DNA of 64,000 bases from an uncultured Archangium sp. GTDB taxonomy: Bacteria; Myxococcota; Myxococcia; Myxococcales; Myxococcaceae. Position 1 is the stretch's first letter, and every line of letters begins with the position of its first letter. The position numbers and the translations under genes were made by a program. Below, one piece after another: positions 1 to 8,803 of the stretch. The notes under the pieces were generated by a model. The model had not been told where the DNA came from. It searched no databases and saw only the letters and a list, made by a program, of their open reading frames with translations. The stretch is taken from the NCBI GenBank assembly GCA_903905455.1, contig CAIVGN010000024.1, positions 18,799-82,798 of the forward strand, written 5' to 3'.

Positions 1-1337
1 TCGCTCGCATCAACGAGTTCGGCGTCGAGAACGGCGTCCACTACATCGAGATGGAATACGTCGCCGGTGAAGACCTGCGACGCATCGAGAAGCGCGCCGC
101 CGCCGTGGGCAAGGGCATCCCCATCGGCATCATCATCCGCATCATCGCCGAGGCCGCCGCGGGCCTCGACTTCGCCCACAAGGCGCGCGACGCGAAGGGC
201 GAACCGCTGCACCTCGTGCACCGCGACGTGAGCCCCCAGAACGTGCTCGTGGGCTTCGACGGCTCGGTCAAGCTCATCGACTTCGGCGTGGCCAAGGCCG
301 CCGGCCGCGCGCAGCACACCGCCACCGGCATCTTGAAGGGCAAGTTCCCCTACATGTCGCCCGAGCAGGCGCACGGCGAGGACCTCGACGCCCGCAGCGA
401 CGTCTTCGCCCTGGGCATCGTGCTGTGGGAACAGCTCACCGGCCGCCGCCTCTTCAAGGGCGACAACGACCTCGCCACCCAGCGCCTGGTGCGCGCCTGC
501 CAGGTGCCCGCGCCCTCGAGCGTCGAGCCCTCGGTGCCCGCCGGCCTCGACCCCATCACCATGAAGGCCCTGGCGCGCGAACCCAAGGACCGCTTCGCCG
601 ACGCCGGCGAGCTGCGCGCCGCGCTGGAAGACTTCGCGCTGCACAACGCCATCCCCACCTCCTCGGCGCACCTCTCGGCCTTCATGAAGGAGCTGTACGC
701 CGAGCGCATCGCCAAGGAAGCCGACCCGCGGTTCTTCGAAGAAGACTCGGGCCTCACGGACCTCGACGTGGGCGGGCTGCCGCGCGCCACGGGCAACGCC
801 ACCGTCGTCGACCGCAACAAGCTGCCCGGCGCCAGCGGCCCGCAGACCGCCATCGCCGGCGGGGCCACCCGCATCGTCGCGCCGCCCGCGGGCGGGCTCT
901 CGGTGCCCAAGCTGGTTGCGGCCGGCGCGGTGCTGCTGACCCTCATCGGCGGCGGCGTCTACTTCGCGACCCGCCCCGCCCCGCTGCCGCCGGTCGTCGT
1001 CGACGAGACCCCGAAGTCCAGGCCGGTGGTGGTGGTGCCCGTCGAGCCGACCCCGCCCCCGGTGGTCGCCCCGCTGGTGGTGCGCATCGAGTCGGAGCCC
1101 CCGGGCGCCACGGTGGAGCTCGCCGGCGTCAGCGTGGGCCAGACGCCCTTCGAAGCGCGCGTCGAGAAGGTGAAGCTCCCGGTCGCGCTGCGCCTGTCCG
1201 CCGAGGGCTACGAGCCGACGGACGCCACGCTCACCGACATGACCAGCACCAGCCTGTCGTTCGCGCTCAAGAAGAAAGCGACCGCGCCGAAGCCGGGCGG
1301 CACGGGGAAGAACCCGGTCATCAAGACCACGCGATGA
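1..1337 (+). CDS. Ser/Thr protein kinase with C-terminal PEGA domain (5' end outside window)
   Basis: Eukaryotic-like Ser/Thr kinase; the frame is open from base 3, so the ATP-binding lobe lies upstream. Visible kinase motifs are the catalytic loop HRDVSPQN (codons from 219; the DVSPQN variant is common in myxobacterial kinases), the DFG motif at 279 and a SPEQA activation-segment end. After the kinase domain comes a Pro/Ala-rich linker, one transmembrane helix (about 903-971, followed by FATRP) and a PEGA domain (about 1080-1265, with the motif SEPPGATVELAG). The kinase is therefore cytoplasmic and the PEGA domain periplasmic, probably for envelope sensing. The stop codon overlaps the next start (ATGA), which implies translational coupling to the zinc-finger membrane protein. 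Substrate unknown. Confidence 0.93.
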   Translation, partial: ARINEFGVENGVHYIEMEYVAGEDLRRIEKRAAAVGKGIPIGIIIRIIAEAAAGLDFAHKARDAKGEPLHLVHRDVSPQNVLVGFDGSVKLIDFGVAKAAGRAQHTATGILKGKFPYMSPEQAHGEDLDARSDVFALGIVLWEQLTGRRLFKGDNDLATQRLVRACQVPAPSSVEPSVPAGLDPITMKALAREPKDRFADAGELRAALEDFALHNAIPTSSAHLSAFMKELYAERIAKEADPRFFEEDSGLTDLDVGGLPRATGNATVVDRNKLPGASGPQTAIAGGATRIVAPPAGGLSVPKLVAAGAVLLTLIGGGVYFATRPAPLPPVVVDETPKSRPVVVVPVEPTPPPVVAPLVVRIESEPPGATVELAGVSVGQTPFEARVEKVKLPVALRLSAEGYEPTDATLTDMTSTSLSFALKKKATAPKPGGTGKNPVIKTTR

Positions 1338-2776
1338 CGGCCGAGGCGCCGCTGCGCTGCCAACGCCACGGCGCCGTCGCCGGCTGGGAGTGCACGCGGT
1401 GCAACCACGCGCTGTGCCCCGACTGCGTGGCGCTGAAGATCATCACCCCCACCACGCTCGTGGCCTGCACCCTGTGCGGAGAGTTCGCCGAGCCGCTGGT
1501 GCGCAAGCGCGGAGACGGCGCCTCGCTCGCCCAGCGCCTGCCCGGGGCCTTCCTCTTCCCCTTCCGGGGCGAGGGGTTGCCGGTGTGGCTGGGCATCGCC
1601 CTGTGGCTGTGGGCCCTGTCCTTCCTCGGCCTCACCGGCGGGCTGGTGGGCTGGAGCGTGGTGCTCGGCAGCCTCTTCGGCCTCACCCGCTCGACCGCGC
1701 GCGGCAGCGGGCAGATGGAGCTGTCCGACTTCCAGGACTTCTTCCAGTCGGTGGCCATGCCGGTGGTGCGCTTCGTCATCGCCATGGTGCCCGCCTGGGG
1801 CGGGGCGCTGCTCGCCGCGTGGCTCCATCAACCCTGGCTCTCGTGGCTGTCGCTGGGCCTCGCCGTGGTGTGGAGCCCCACCGCGTACATCGGCGCGGCC
1901 ACCAGCGCCGGCCTCGTGGACCTGCTCAACCCCATGCGGGTGCTCGGCGCGTCGGCCCGCCTGGGCAAGGACCTGGGCGTGTACGTGGGCGCGCTGGCGG
2001 GCGTGGCGGCGGTGATGTTCGTCTCGCTGCCCGTGGCGTGGCTCGCCTCGCGGCTGTGGGTGCCGGTGCTGTCCGGCGTGCTCGCCCAGATGGCGCTGCT
2101 GGTGGGCCCGATCATCGGCGCGCGCGTCGCCGGGTTGGTGCTGCTGCTCCACGGGTCCATCTTCGGCTGGGGCGACGACGTCGACTCCTACGAGCCGGTG
2201 CTCAAGGGCGTCGAGCCGCGCGGCGTGCTCCCCGAGCCGACCCGCACCCTGCCCGCGCACCTGCCCGAGTCCATCGAGCTCGAGCCCGAGGCCCTGCCCG
2301 AGGCCGTCGCCGGTCGCGCCGTCGATCGCTTCGCCGCCCTCGAGCTGAACCCCGACGCCGAGCGCCCGCCCGACGTGGCGCCCTTCGACGTCACGCTCCT
2401 GCCCAGCCTCGCCGACCAGTCGGCCCACGCCATTCGCCGCGCCATGCGCGCCGGCACCCCGGACGTCGCCCTCGATGGCTTCCGCGCCACCGGGCTGACC
2501 GCCGCCGAGGTGCTCACCTTCGACGAGCTGCTGTGGCTGGGCCAGACCGCCGCCGCGCACATCGACTACGAGTCTGCCGAGCTCGCCTTCCGCAAGGCCA
2601 CCGAGAAGCCGGCCGACCCCGAGCCCCTGGCCCGCGCGCAGGTGATGCTCGCCCGCCTGCTCGCCGAGCGCCTCAACCGCGCCCCCGAGGCCAGGACGTG
2701 GATGGAGCGCATCGTCGCCGAGCACCCCGGCACCGCCGCTGCCAGCTACGCCGAGCGCTGGCTCCAGCGCCCCTGA
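1334..2776 (+). CDS. B-box-like zinc-finger membrane protein with C-terminal TPR-like repeats
   Basis: 480 aa. The start is fixed by the 4-nt ATGA overlap with the upstream kinase; a longer open frame back to 425 only overlaps the kinase gene. The N-terminus has a Cys/His cluster (CQRHGAVAGWECTRC, then HALCPDC and CTLCGEF, residues about 8-55) like the B-box/rhodanese-associated zinc fingers at the front of many bacterial membrane proteins. Then come several hydrophobic segments (about residues 75-280) and a cytoplasmic C-terminal region with helical repeats (AHIDYESAELAFRKATEKP and similar) that read as TPR. Role unknown; coupling to the kinase suggests it is a substrate, scaffold or sensor partner, which is inference. 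Confidence 0.85.
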   Translation: MTAEAPLRCQRHGAVAGWECTRCNHALCPDCVALKIITPTTLVACTLCGEFAEPLVRKRGDGASLAQRLPGAFLFPFRGEGLPVWLGIALWLWALSFLGLTGGLVGWSVVLGSLFGLTRSTARGSGQMELSDFQDFFQSVAMPVVRFVIAMVPAWGGALLAAWLHQPWLSWLSLGLAVVWSPTAYIGAATSAGLVDLLNPMRVLGASARLGKDLGVYVGALAGVAAVMFVSLPVAWLASRLWVPVLSGVLAQMALLVGPIIGARVAGLVLLLHGSIFGWGDDVDSYEPVLKGVEPRGVLPEPTRTLPAHLPESIELEPEALPEAVAGRAVDRFAALELNPDAERPPDVAPFDVTLLPSLADQSAHAIRRAMRAGTPDVALDGFRATGLTAAEVLTFDELLWLGQTAAAHIDYESAELAFRKATEKPADPEPLARAQVMLARLLAERLNRAPEARTWMERIVAEHPGTAAASYAERWLQRP

Positions 2777-2921
2777 GGCCGAGTGTCGCGCTGCGTTACA
2801 GTTTCACTTTTGCAGTGGAGCAGGTACGCCAGATTGACCGAAGTCAGGGCAGCGGGTCAGGATAACCGCATGAATTCGCTTCAGTAAATCTGGCATGTGT
2901 CGTGCTCAGTGCCGGGCCACG

Positions 2922-3461
2922 ATGCGAACGTCTTTCGGAATCTGGGTCGTGGCAGCAGTGCTGGCGGGTTGTGGCGCGGAGTCAGGCAGCCCGGCGGTCC
3001 CCAGCACCACGGTCCAGGCGCTCGACCTGTCGCAGGCTGCCCGTGAGGCCGCGGTCATCGACGCGGCGAGCCTGCGCTTCAAGCAGTCGGTGCAGGACCC
3101 CTTTCTCGCGCGGGGCATGACGGTGCGCGGGCTGACGCGCGCGGTGGGCCAGAAGAGCAGCCTCACCCAGTCGACGGGCCCGGCGACGCTGCACCCCGCC
3201 AAGTACAACGCCAGGAGCGGCTCGTGCGCGAAGCTCGAGGTGGTCGAGGGCAAGGTGGTCTACACCGCCATCGCCCGGTCGATCGCCGACGGCGCCGCGG
3301 TGCTGCAGGCGCCCCCAGGCTCGCCGTCGTGGGTGGTGTCCTACGAGGTCGAAGCCGAAGTGACGCCGGACGGTGAGCTGACCCACTTCGTGTTTCGCCA
3401 GCTCGGGGAAGCGAAGCAGGCGCTGCCCGGCGAGAACGACACCGGGCAGTGCCACGGCTGA
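2922..3461 (+). CDS. Small lipoprotein, function unknown
   Basis: 179 aa from the ATG at 2922, chosen over an upstream frame start at 2895 because it gives a clean lipoprotein signal (MRTSFGIWVVAAVLAGCGAE, lipobox LAGC). The mature part has no motif I recognise. A short patch resembling other myxobacterial secreted proteins (KYNARSGSCAKLEV) suggests a small beta-rich domain. It ends at 3461, directly abutting the convergent large lipoprotein gene whose last base is 3462, so any shared terminator must lie within the coding ends. Function unknown. Confidence 0.78.
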   Translation: MRTSFGIWVVAAVLAGCGAESGSPAVPSTTVQALDLSQAAREAAVIDAASLRFKQSVQDPFLARGMTVRGLTRAVGQKSSLTQSTGPATLHPAKYNARSGSCAKLEVVEGKVVYTAIARSIADGAAVLQAPPGSPSWVVSYEVEAEVTPDGELTHFVFRQLGEAKQALPGENDTGQCHG

Positions 3462-6400
3462 TCAGTACCGGGTGAGCATCACCGCGCCGGTCGCGGTGCT
3501 GACGTAGACCACCCAGATGTTGCCCGCCGCGTCGAGGGTGATGCCCGGCTCCGAGGCGGCCGCGATGGTGCCCACCAGCGTCAACACCGGCGCCGCGTTG
3601 CACGCGCTGTTCTGCGGCGTCTTGTAGATGAGCACGCTGCCCCCGAACTCCCCGGCCACCACGAAGAGGTTGGCGTTGAAGGCGCTGGCGAGCGGGCTCG
3701 CCGTGGCGGCTCGCGACGGCAGGGTCACCGTGGTCGAAAGCCAGTTGGGCGTGGTGGCGAAGGGCGTGGCGCTGCAGGCGATGCTCAGCTTGCCGTTGCT
3801 CAGCGAGTCTTCGACGTAGGCGACGGAGGCCGCGGTGGTCGCCACCGCGCGGCCCGTGCGGTCCGTGGTCTTGAGCGGAGCCTGGGCGGTCGCCGCGCCG
3901 ACGGTGGTGCTCGCCCCCACCACGCTCGACGAGGCCCCGTCCCAGAAGCGCACCGTCTTGAGACCCGTCGTGGTGCCCTCGACGCTCGCCCGGCCCTCGA
4001 GCGAGCGGAAGCTGGTCAGCGCGCCCACGCTGGTGTTCCCCCAGGCGCTCGCGCCCTCCTCGAGCGAGTACATCGCGCTCGCGGTCGCGCCGGGGGTGAC
4101 CACGGTGCGCGTGACGACCGGGCCACCGAGCAAGGGCCGGGAGGGCACCAGCTCCAGCGTAGGCCGCAACGCGCCCCGGGCCACGACCGGCGCCGCGGTC
4201 AGCGAGACCCACGGCCCGATGTAGTTGTTGCCCTCGGTGACGTCAGCGATCTCGAGGTCCAACGGCCCGGCCGCGCTGACGAACAGCCCGGTGAAGGTGT
4301 TCTGCAGGCGCCGCGAGGGCAACTGGGTGCTCGAGGACAGGCGGAGGTCGACCAGCGTCGAGCTCCATGCGCGCACCGAGAAGCCCAGCGCTGAGAAGGT
4401 ACGCACCCCGTCGTACGCCACCACCGCCGAGAGGACGTCGGGCCCGGTCTGGGTGAGCCCCACGGCCGGGCGCCCGTCGGCGTCGACGGCCACGCGCGGG
4501 AGCCGGTTGACGTAGTTGGGGGACACCGAGGCCACCACCGCGGGGAAGGCCAGCGGCGCCAGCTCCGTGAGGAACGACGCCGAGGCGGTGGCCGCGAGCG
4601 GGTTGCCGGCCTGGTCCGTCGCGCCGCTGATGGTCATCGCGTAGGGCGTGTAGCCCGCGAGGCCGGTGGTGAAGGAGAAGCTCCGCCGGTCCGGGGTGGA
4701 GAGCTCCGCGCCCGTCACGGCCGGGGTGAAGCTCGTCGCGGTGCGCACCGAGACGATGCCCATGGGCTCCGAGAACACGGCCAGCGTCGCGGTGCGCGAG
4801 ACGAGGCGCTGACCATCGACGGGAATGGTGACCGTCGGGGCCACGGTGTCGACCCAGAAGTGGCGCACCGCCTCCGCCGACACGTTGCCCGCGGCGTCGG
4901 TGGCCACCACGTGCAACTGGTAGCTGGCGCCGTTCACCCCCGCGGGGATGGAGGACCACGTGAAGTTCCAGTTGTTCGCGCCTGCCACCGCCGGGTCGGT
5001 GGCCGTCGTCACCGCCGTGCCCGAGAGGCTCTCGACGATGGTCCGGCGAATCGAGACCGAGGCCATGGGCTCACCGTCGATGACCGTGCCCTGGAAGAGG
5101 GCCGTGGTGCTCGCCGCGTTGAGCACCAGGCCCACGCAGGTGTCGTAGTTCAGGCAGACCGCGTCGCTGCTCCCCACGATGGCCACGCGCGGGGCGACGC
5201 GGTCGGCGGTGTAGCGGGTGGTGGCGCTGCGCGTGTTGCCCACCAGGTCCACGGCGCGCACCGAGAGCACCTGCTCCACCGCGTCGACGGTCGGGACGGC
5301 GAGGACCCCGACCCAGTCACCGTTGGCGTCGAGCGTCGCCGCGGTCCACGGACCGGCCGGGTCGCGGGCGAGCTCCACCGCCTTGAGGCCGTGGCCGTCG
5401 GTGGCCGAGGCGTTCACCGTCACCTGCGAGGTGCCCACCAGTGTTCCCTGCCGCGGCGAGTTCACCAGCAGGCTGGGGTTGACGCGATCGACGAGCACCA
5501 CCAGCGCGCGCGTGGCGACGTTGCCCGAGCTGTCGGTGGCCGTGACCTCGAGGGAATAGAAGCGGCCGTCGACCAGCGGCACCGTCGACCAGGTGAAGCT
5601 CCACGTCGAGCCGCTGGCGAGGGTCATGTTCGTCGAGGGCACCACGACGGAAGCGCCGTCGAGCACGCGCACCTTCACCGGGTTCGTCGCGGCGAGCGCG
5701 AGGCCATCGGTGACGTCGGCGCTCAACTGGAACGAGTTCGCGTTGGCGGCGATCACCGCACCGGAGCAGCCCGTCGCGCTGCAGGCCGCGTCCTGCGAGG
5801 GCGAGAGCGTGATGGTCGGAGGCACCACGTCGATGGTGCGGCTCGCGGTGGCCTGCGCCTGGTTGCCCGAGCGGTCGGCGGCCGTGGCGGTCACCGTGAA
5901 GACGTTCACCGCGCCCATGAGCGTGATGGGGAGATCCGCCTGGTAGGCCCCGGCCTGCACCATCACCGCGACGGCAGGGCCGTTGCCCAGCGCCAGCGTC
6001 ACCAGCGCGAGGCCCGACTCGTCATCGGCGGCGGTGCCGGTGACGTGGAGCTGGGTGTGGAGCGCGTTCGGCGCCACCTGCACCGTCACGCGCGGCGGGA
6101 CGGGGTCGCTCACGCAGCGGTCGAGCGCGTTGCAGTAGTTGGGCAGCGGGCAGACACAGCCCGCGTCGGGGAGCATCACGCCCGCATCGGGCACCACGAC
6201 GCCTGCGTCCGGCACCACGACGCCCGCGTCGACGACCACCACGCCCGCGTCGGCGCTCGCTACGCCCGCGTCGGCGACCACCACGCCCGCATCGGCGACC
6301 ACCACGCCCGCATCCACCACCGCAGCGCCCGCGTCCATCGAGGGCGCGCCCGCGTCGGGAACCAGCAGGCCTGCGTCGGAGCGGGTCTCGCCGGCATCGA

Positions 6401-6518
6401 GCACCTCGACACCGCCAGCATCCCGCTGCGGCTCGAGCGGTTCAGGGAAGGCCGTGGGAGCCGCGGGACCACACGCGACGAAGCAGGAGAACAACAAGAC
6501 GGTGGCGAACGAACGCAT
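3462..6518 (-). CDS. Large lipoprotein with DAG repeats and Ig-like domains
   Basis: 1018 aa from the ATG at 6518. The leading strand reads CTGGAG before the start, a plausible ribosome binding site, and the N-terminus MRSFATVLLFSCFVACGP is a lipoprotein signal. Residues about 25-125 are a low-complexity Asp-Ala-Gly repeat (units such as VVDAG, VPDAG), typical of cell-surface lipoproteins in myxobacteria. Then a Cys-containing patch (CVCPLPNYCNALDRC) and several consecutive bacterial Ig-like domains (repeated TATDSSGN, VRAVDLVGN, VATDAAGNVS motifs), followed by a C-terminal beta-propeller-like region. Probably surface-exposed, adhesive or structural. An alternative start at 6569 would add residues before the signal peptide and is unlikely. 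Confidence 0.9.
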   Translation of the reverse strand: MRSFATVLLFSCFVACGPAAPTAFPEPLEPQRDAGGVEVLDAGETRSDAGLLVPDAGAPSMDAGAAVVDAGVVVADAGVVVADAGVASADAGVVVVDAGVVVPDAGVVVPDAGVMLPDAGCVCPLPNYCNALDRCVSDPVPPRVTVQVAPNALHTQLHVTGTAADDESGLALVTLALGNGPAVAVMVQAGAYQADLPITLMGAVNVFTVTATAADRSGNQAQATASRTIDVVPPTITLSPSQDAACSATGCSGAVIAANANSFQLSADVTDGLALAATNPVKVRVLDGASVVVPSTNMTLASGSTWSFTWSTVPLVDGRFYSLEVTATDSSGNVATRALVVLVDRVNPSLLVNSPRQGTLVGTSQVTVNASATDGHGLKAVELARDPAGPWTAATLDANGDWVGVLAVPTVDAVEQVLSVRAVDLVGNTRSATTRYTADRVAPRVAIVGSSDAVCLNYDTCVGLVLNAASTTALFQGTVIDGEPMASVSIRRTIVESLSGTAVTTATDPAVAGANNWNFTWSSIPAGVNGASYQLHVVATDAAGNVSAEAVRHFWVDTVAPTVTIPVDGQRLVSRTATLAVFSEPMGIVSVRTATSFTPAVTGAELSTPDRRSFSFTTGLAGYTPYAMTISGATDQAGNPLAATASASFLTELAPLAFPAVVASVSPNYVNRLPRVAVDADGRPAVGLTQTGPDVLSAVVAYDGVRTFSALGFSVRAWSSTLVDLRLSSSTQLPSRRLQNTFTGLFVSAAGPLDLEIADVTEGNNYIGPWVSLTAAPVVARGALRPTLELVPSRPLLGGPVVTRTVVTPGATASAMYSLEEGASAWGNTSVGALTSFRSLEGRASVEGTTTGLKTVRFWDGASSSVVGASTTVGAATAQAPLKTTDRTGRAVATTAASVAYVEDSLSNGKLSIACSATPFATTPNWLSTTVTLPSRAATASPLASAFNANLFVVAGEFGGSVLIYKTPQNSACNAAPVLTLVGTIAAASEPGITLDAAGNIWVVYVSTATGAVMLTRY

Positions 6519-6660
6519 GGCGGAGAGCACTCCAGGGGGTGAGGGGAACTGGCCCGCCCCCCCGAGCACGCCCCGTGCTCACCCAACCGACCGCACTTGC
6601 TCAGGCCCTTCGCGCCGGGACTCTGCGCCGACGGACTTCGGGTCTGCGCCCGGAGACGGC

Positions 6661-6966
6661 TCACCGCTTCGCGAGGCGCTCGTTCTCCAGCAGGCTGCGC
6701 AGCCGGTCCTGCTCGCGGCGGGCGATGTCGAGCTCGCGCCGCAGCGACTGCAACCGGGCGTCCCAGGTGACGCGCACCTTGTCGGCGCGCTCGAGCCGTT
6801 GGCGCAGCACGGTGTTGTCGTGCTCGAGGCGATCGATCTCCGCGTGCAGCTCCTCGGGCTTGAAGGCGGAGAGCTCGGCGACCAGGCCGCGCAGGCCCTT
6901 GTTCTCTTGCTGGCTGCTCTCGAGCGCGTCACGCAGTCCGCGCGCCTCGGACACGGAGGAGTCCAT
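6661..6966 (-). CDS. Short coiled-coil protein
   Basis: 101 aa from ATG at 6966. Almost the whole protein is predicted helix with heptad-like Leu spacing (LRGLVAEL, IDRLEHDNTVLRQRLERA, LQSLRRELDIARREQDRLRSLL), so a dimeric coiled coil. No membrane segment or signal. It lies head-to-head with the methyltransferase gene, the two starts about 22 bp apart, so they would share a promoter region. A longer in-frame opening to 7413 overlaps the methyltransferase gene antisense and is rejected. Function unknown. Confidence 0.75.
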   Translation of the reverse strand: MDSSVSEARGLRDALESSQQENKGLRGLVAELSAFKPEELHAEIDRLEHDNTVLRQRLERADKVRVTWDARLQSLRRELDIARREQDRLRSLLENERLAKR

Positions 6967-6988
6967 TGCGGCGAGTGTACCGGCTACG

Positions 6989-7648
6989 GTGCCGCATGCG
7001 CCGACGTCCTTCGTGCTGATCCCCACCGACGTCCGCGCGTACACCTCGCGCACCCTGAGCGTGGCGGTCAGCGAGGCGCTCACCTTCCAGATGCACGAAG
7101 TGCTCGCCCAGCCCCGGCCCAACCACTGGTCGCGGGTGTGGCCGACGTCGGTGGCGATGAGCGGCTGGCTGCTCGACCAGGCCATCGGCTCGCTGCCCCA
7201 GGCCGCCCTCGAGCTGGGCTGCGGCATGGGCCTCGTGAGCATGACGCTCGCGCACCTCGGCCTGCGCATCGAGGGCACCGACCGCGAACCCGTGGCGCTC
7301 GCCTTCGCGATCAAGAACGCGGCCCGCAACGCGCTCACCGGCTTCAGCGCCAGCCTGCTCGACTGGGGCGGCGACACCGGCACGCCGACCCAGCTGCTGG
7401 TGGCCTCGGACATCGTCTACGAAGAGAGCGCCCCGGAGCGGCTCTTCACCCTGATGCAGACCTCCGGCCTGCTCGCCCCCGGCGGTCGCCTGCTGCTGGG
7501 CGTCCCGCACGCGCGCACCGAACTGCTCGACGCGCTCGTCGCCCGGCTGCAGGACCACGGCTACACCCACCTGCTGGAGACCCGCGTGGTGCCCTGGGAA
7601 GGGCGCGACGAGGCCATCGACCTGCACGTGCTGGTGCGCCCCACGTGA
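6989..7648 (+). CDS. Class I SAM-dependent methyltransferase (METTL21/lysine-methyltransferase-like)
   Basis: 219 aa if started at GTG 6989; GTG 7013 (FVLIPTDVRAY context) is an alternative and there is no ATG nearby. The SAM-binding motif I is LELGCGMGLVSMTLA, followed by an acidic residue after beta 2 (IEGTDREPVALAF) and motif ASDIVYEESAPERLF, the layout of the Methyltransf_16/METTL21 family that methylates protein lysines or small molecules such as nicotinamide. The pre-motif W-region (RPNHWSRVWPTSVAMSGWLL) is also characteristic of this family. Substrate unknown. The upstream frame (from 6539) overlaps the antisense coiled-coil gene and is not used. Confidence 0.85.
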   Translation: MPHAPTSFVLIPTDVRAYTSRTLSVAVSEALTFQMHEVLAQPRPNHWSRVWPTSVAMSGWLLDQAIGSLPQAALELGCGMGLVSMTLAHLGLRIEGTDREPVALAFAIKNAARNALTGFSASLLDWGGDTGTPTQLLVASDIVYEESAPERLFTLMQTSGLLAPGGRLLLGVPHARTELLDALVARLQDHGYTHLLETRVVPWEGRDEAIDLHVLVRPT

Positions 7649-7670
7649 GGCGCGCCCTGCCCGGAGGTGC

Positions 7671-8732
7671 ATGGCACAGTGCGCCGCCATGGCTGACCGC
7701 ATCGCCGAATTCTTCGCTGAAAAGACCGCTCGCCGCGCGCTGACGCTGGGCCTGTTCCTGGGCCTCATCGTCGGCTTCCGGCACCTCGCCGTGCTGCTGG
7801 TGTTCTTCGTGTCCTTCGAGCGGGGGCTCTTCTTCACCGCGGGCTCCCTGTCGCGGCGCTTCAAGTGGAAACGGCTGACGGGCCTGTTGCTGGTGCTCGG
7901 CGTCGGTGCGCTGTTGCTGGGCCTCGTGGGCTACGTGTCGGCCGGGCGCCTCGCCTCGCTGGTGGTGGAGACCCGCGAGACGTTGCCCCAGCGCATGGCC
8001 GCGCTCCGCGAGCACCCCTGGTACGTGCAGCTGCAGCAGCACCTGCCGGACTCCGAAGACCTCGCGCAGTCCGCGGAGCACTACGCCGCCGACGTCGCCA
8101 AGTCGGCCGCGGCCATCGGGCGGGGGCTGCTCTCCGCGCTCATCGGCCTCATCCTCGCCATCGTGTACTTCCTCGACGAGGAGCGCATCCGGGCCTTCCG
8201 TGACTCGCTGTCGGGCAAGACGTTGTTCGGCACCCTGGTGCGCTGGTTCGAGCACCTCGCGGAGTCGGTGAGCCTCACGGTGCAGTTGCAGTTGGTGGTG
8301 GCCGGCTGCAACGCGGTGCTCACCCTGCCGGTGCTGTGGTTCATCGGCGTGCCCCACGTTCCCGCGCTGATGGTGCTGATCTTCGTCTCGGGCCTCATCC
8401 CCGTGGTGGGGAACCTCATCTCGGGCGCGGTGCTGGTGGTGCTCGCGTACCAGGTCAAGGGCTGGGGCGGCGTGGGCCTCTTCGTGGCGCTCACCTTCGT
8501 GCTCCACAAGATCGAGTCGTACTACTTGAACCCCAGGCTCACGGCCCGCCACGTGGCCCTGCCCGGCTTCGTGCTCATCCTCTCGCTGCTGGCCTGGGAG
8601 CACCTGCTGGGCTTCGCCGGCCTCTTCGTGTCGTTCCCCTTCCTCTACCTGCTGGGGAAGATCCGCTCCGAGTTCGCCGCCGAGGACGCGCCGCCCCCCG
8701 TCGAGTTGCCCGCTCCTGCGCAGGTCGGCTGA
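7671..8732 (+). CDS. AI-2E family transporter / permease
   Basis: 353 aa, ATG at 7671 preceded by GGAGG at 7663-7667; an internal ATG at 7689 also fits. Family hallmarks are paired N-terminal membrane helices, a soluble middle helical region (TRETLPQRMAALREHPW and following) and a C-terminal half with the conserved stretch resembling LIFVSGLIPVVGNLISG and ALTFVLHKIESYYLNPRL. Members are polytopic inner-membrane proteins linked to autoinducer-2 or small-ion/solute export; substrate cannot be assigned from sequence. It follows the methyltransferase by 22 bp and may be cotranscribed. Confidence 0.9.
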   Translation: MAQCAAMADRIAEFFAEKTARRALTLGLFLGLIVGFRHLAVLLVFFVSFERGLFFTAGSLSRRFKWKRLTGLLLVLGVGALLLGLVGYVSAGRLASLVVETRETLPQRMAALREHPWYVQLQQHLPDSEDLAQSAEHYAADVAKSAAAIGRGLLSALIGLILAIVYFLDEERIRAFRDSLSGKTLFGTLVRWFEHLAESVSLTVQLQLVVAGCNAVLTLPVLWFIGVPHVPALMVLIFVSGLIPVVGNLISGAVLVVLAYQVKGWGGVGLFVALTFVLHKIESYYLNPRLTARHVALPGFVLILSLLAWEHLLGFAGLFVSFPFLYLLGKIRSEFAAEDAPPPVELPAPAQVG

Positions 8733-8803
8733 GCGACCAGGCGAGCTCCACCGCGCCTGGTCGCCGCGCACAGGGCGCCTCCTCGGCCCGAAGAACCGTC
8801 ACC

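Noticed and set aside
425..1333. N-terminal extension of the zinc-finger protein frame
   Set aside because: Overlaps the kinase gene over 900 bp and has Arg/Pro-rich shadow composition; the ATGA start at 1334 is better.
6139..6420. Possible repeat array or minisatellite outside coding
   Set aside because: It is fully explained as codons for Asp-Ala-Gly repeats in the lipoprotein gene.
4860..6542. 560-aa open frame on the plus strand inside the lipoprotein gene
   Set aside because: Antisense to the Ig-like/DAG lipoprotein; composed of His/Arg/Val repeats from complementing the DAG codons.
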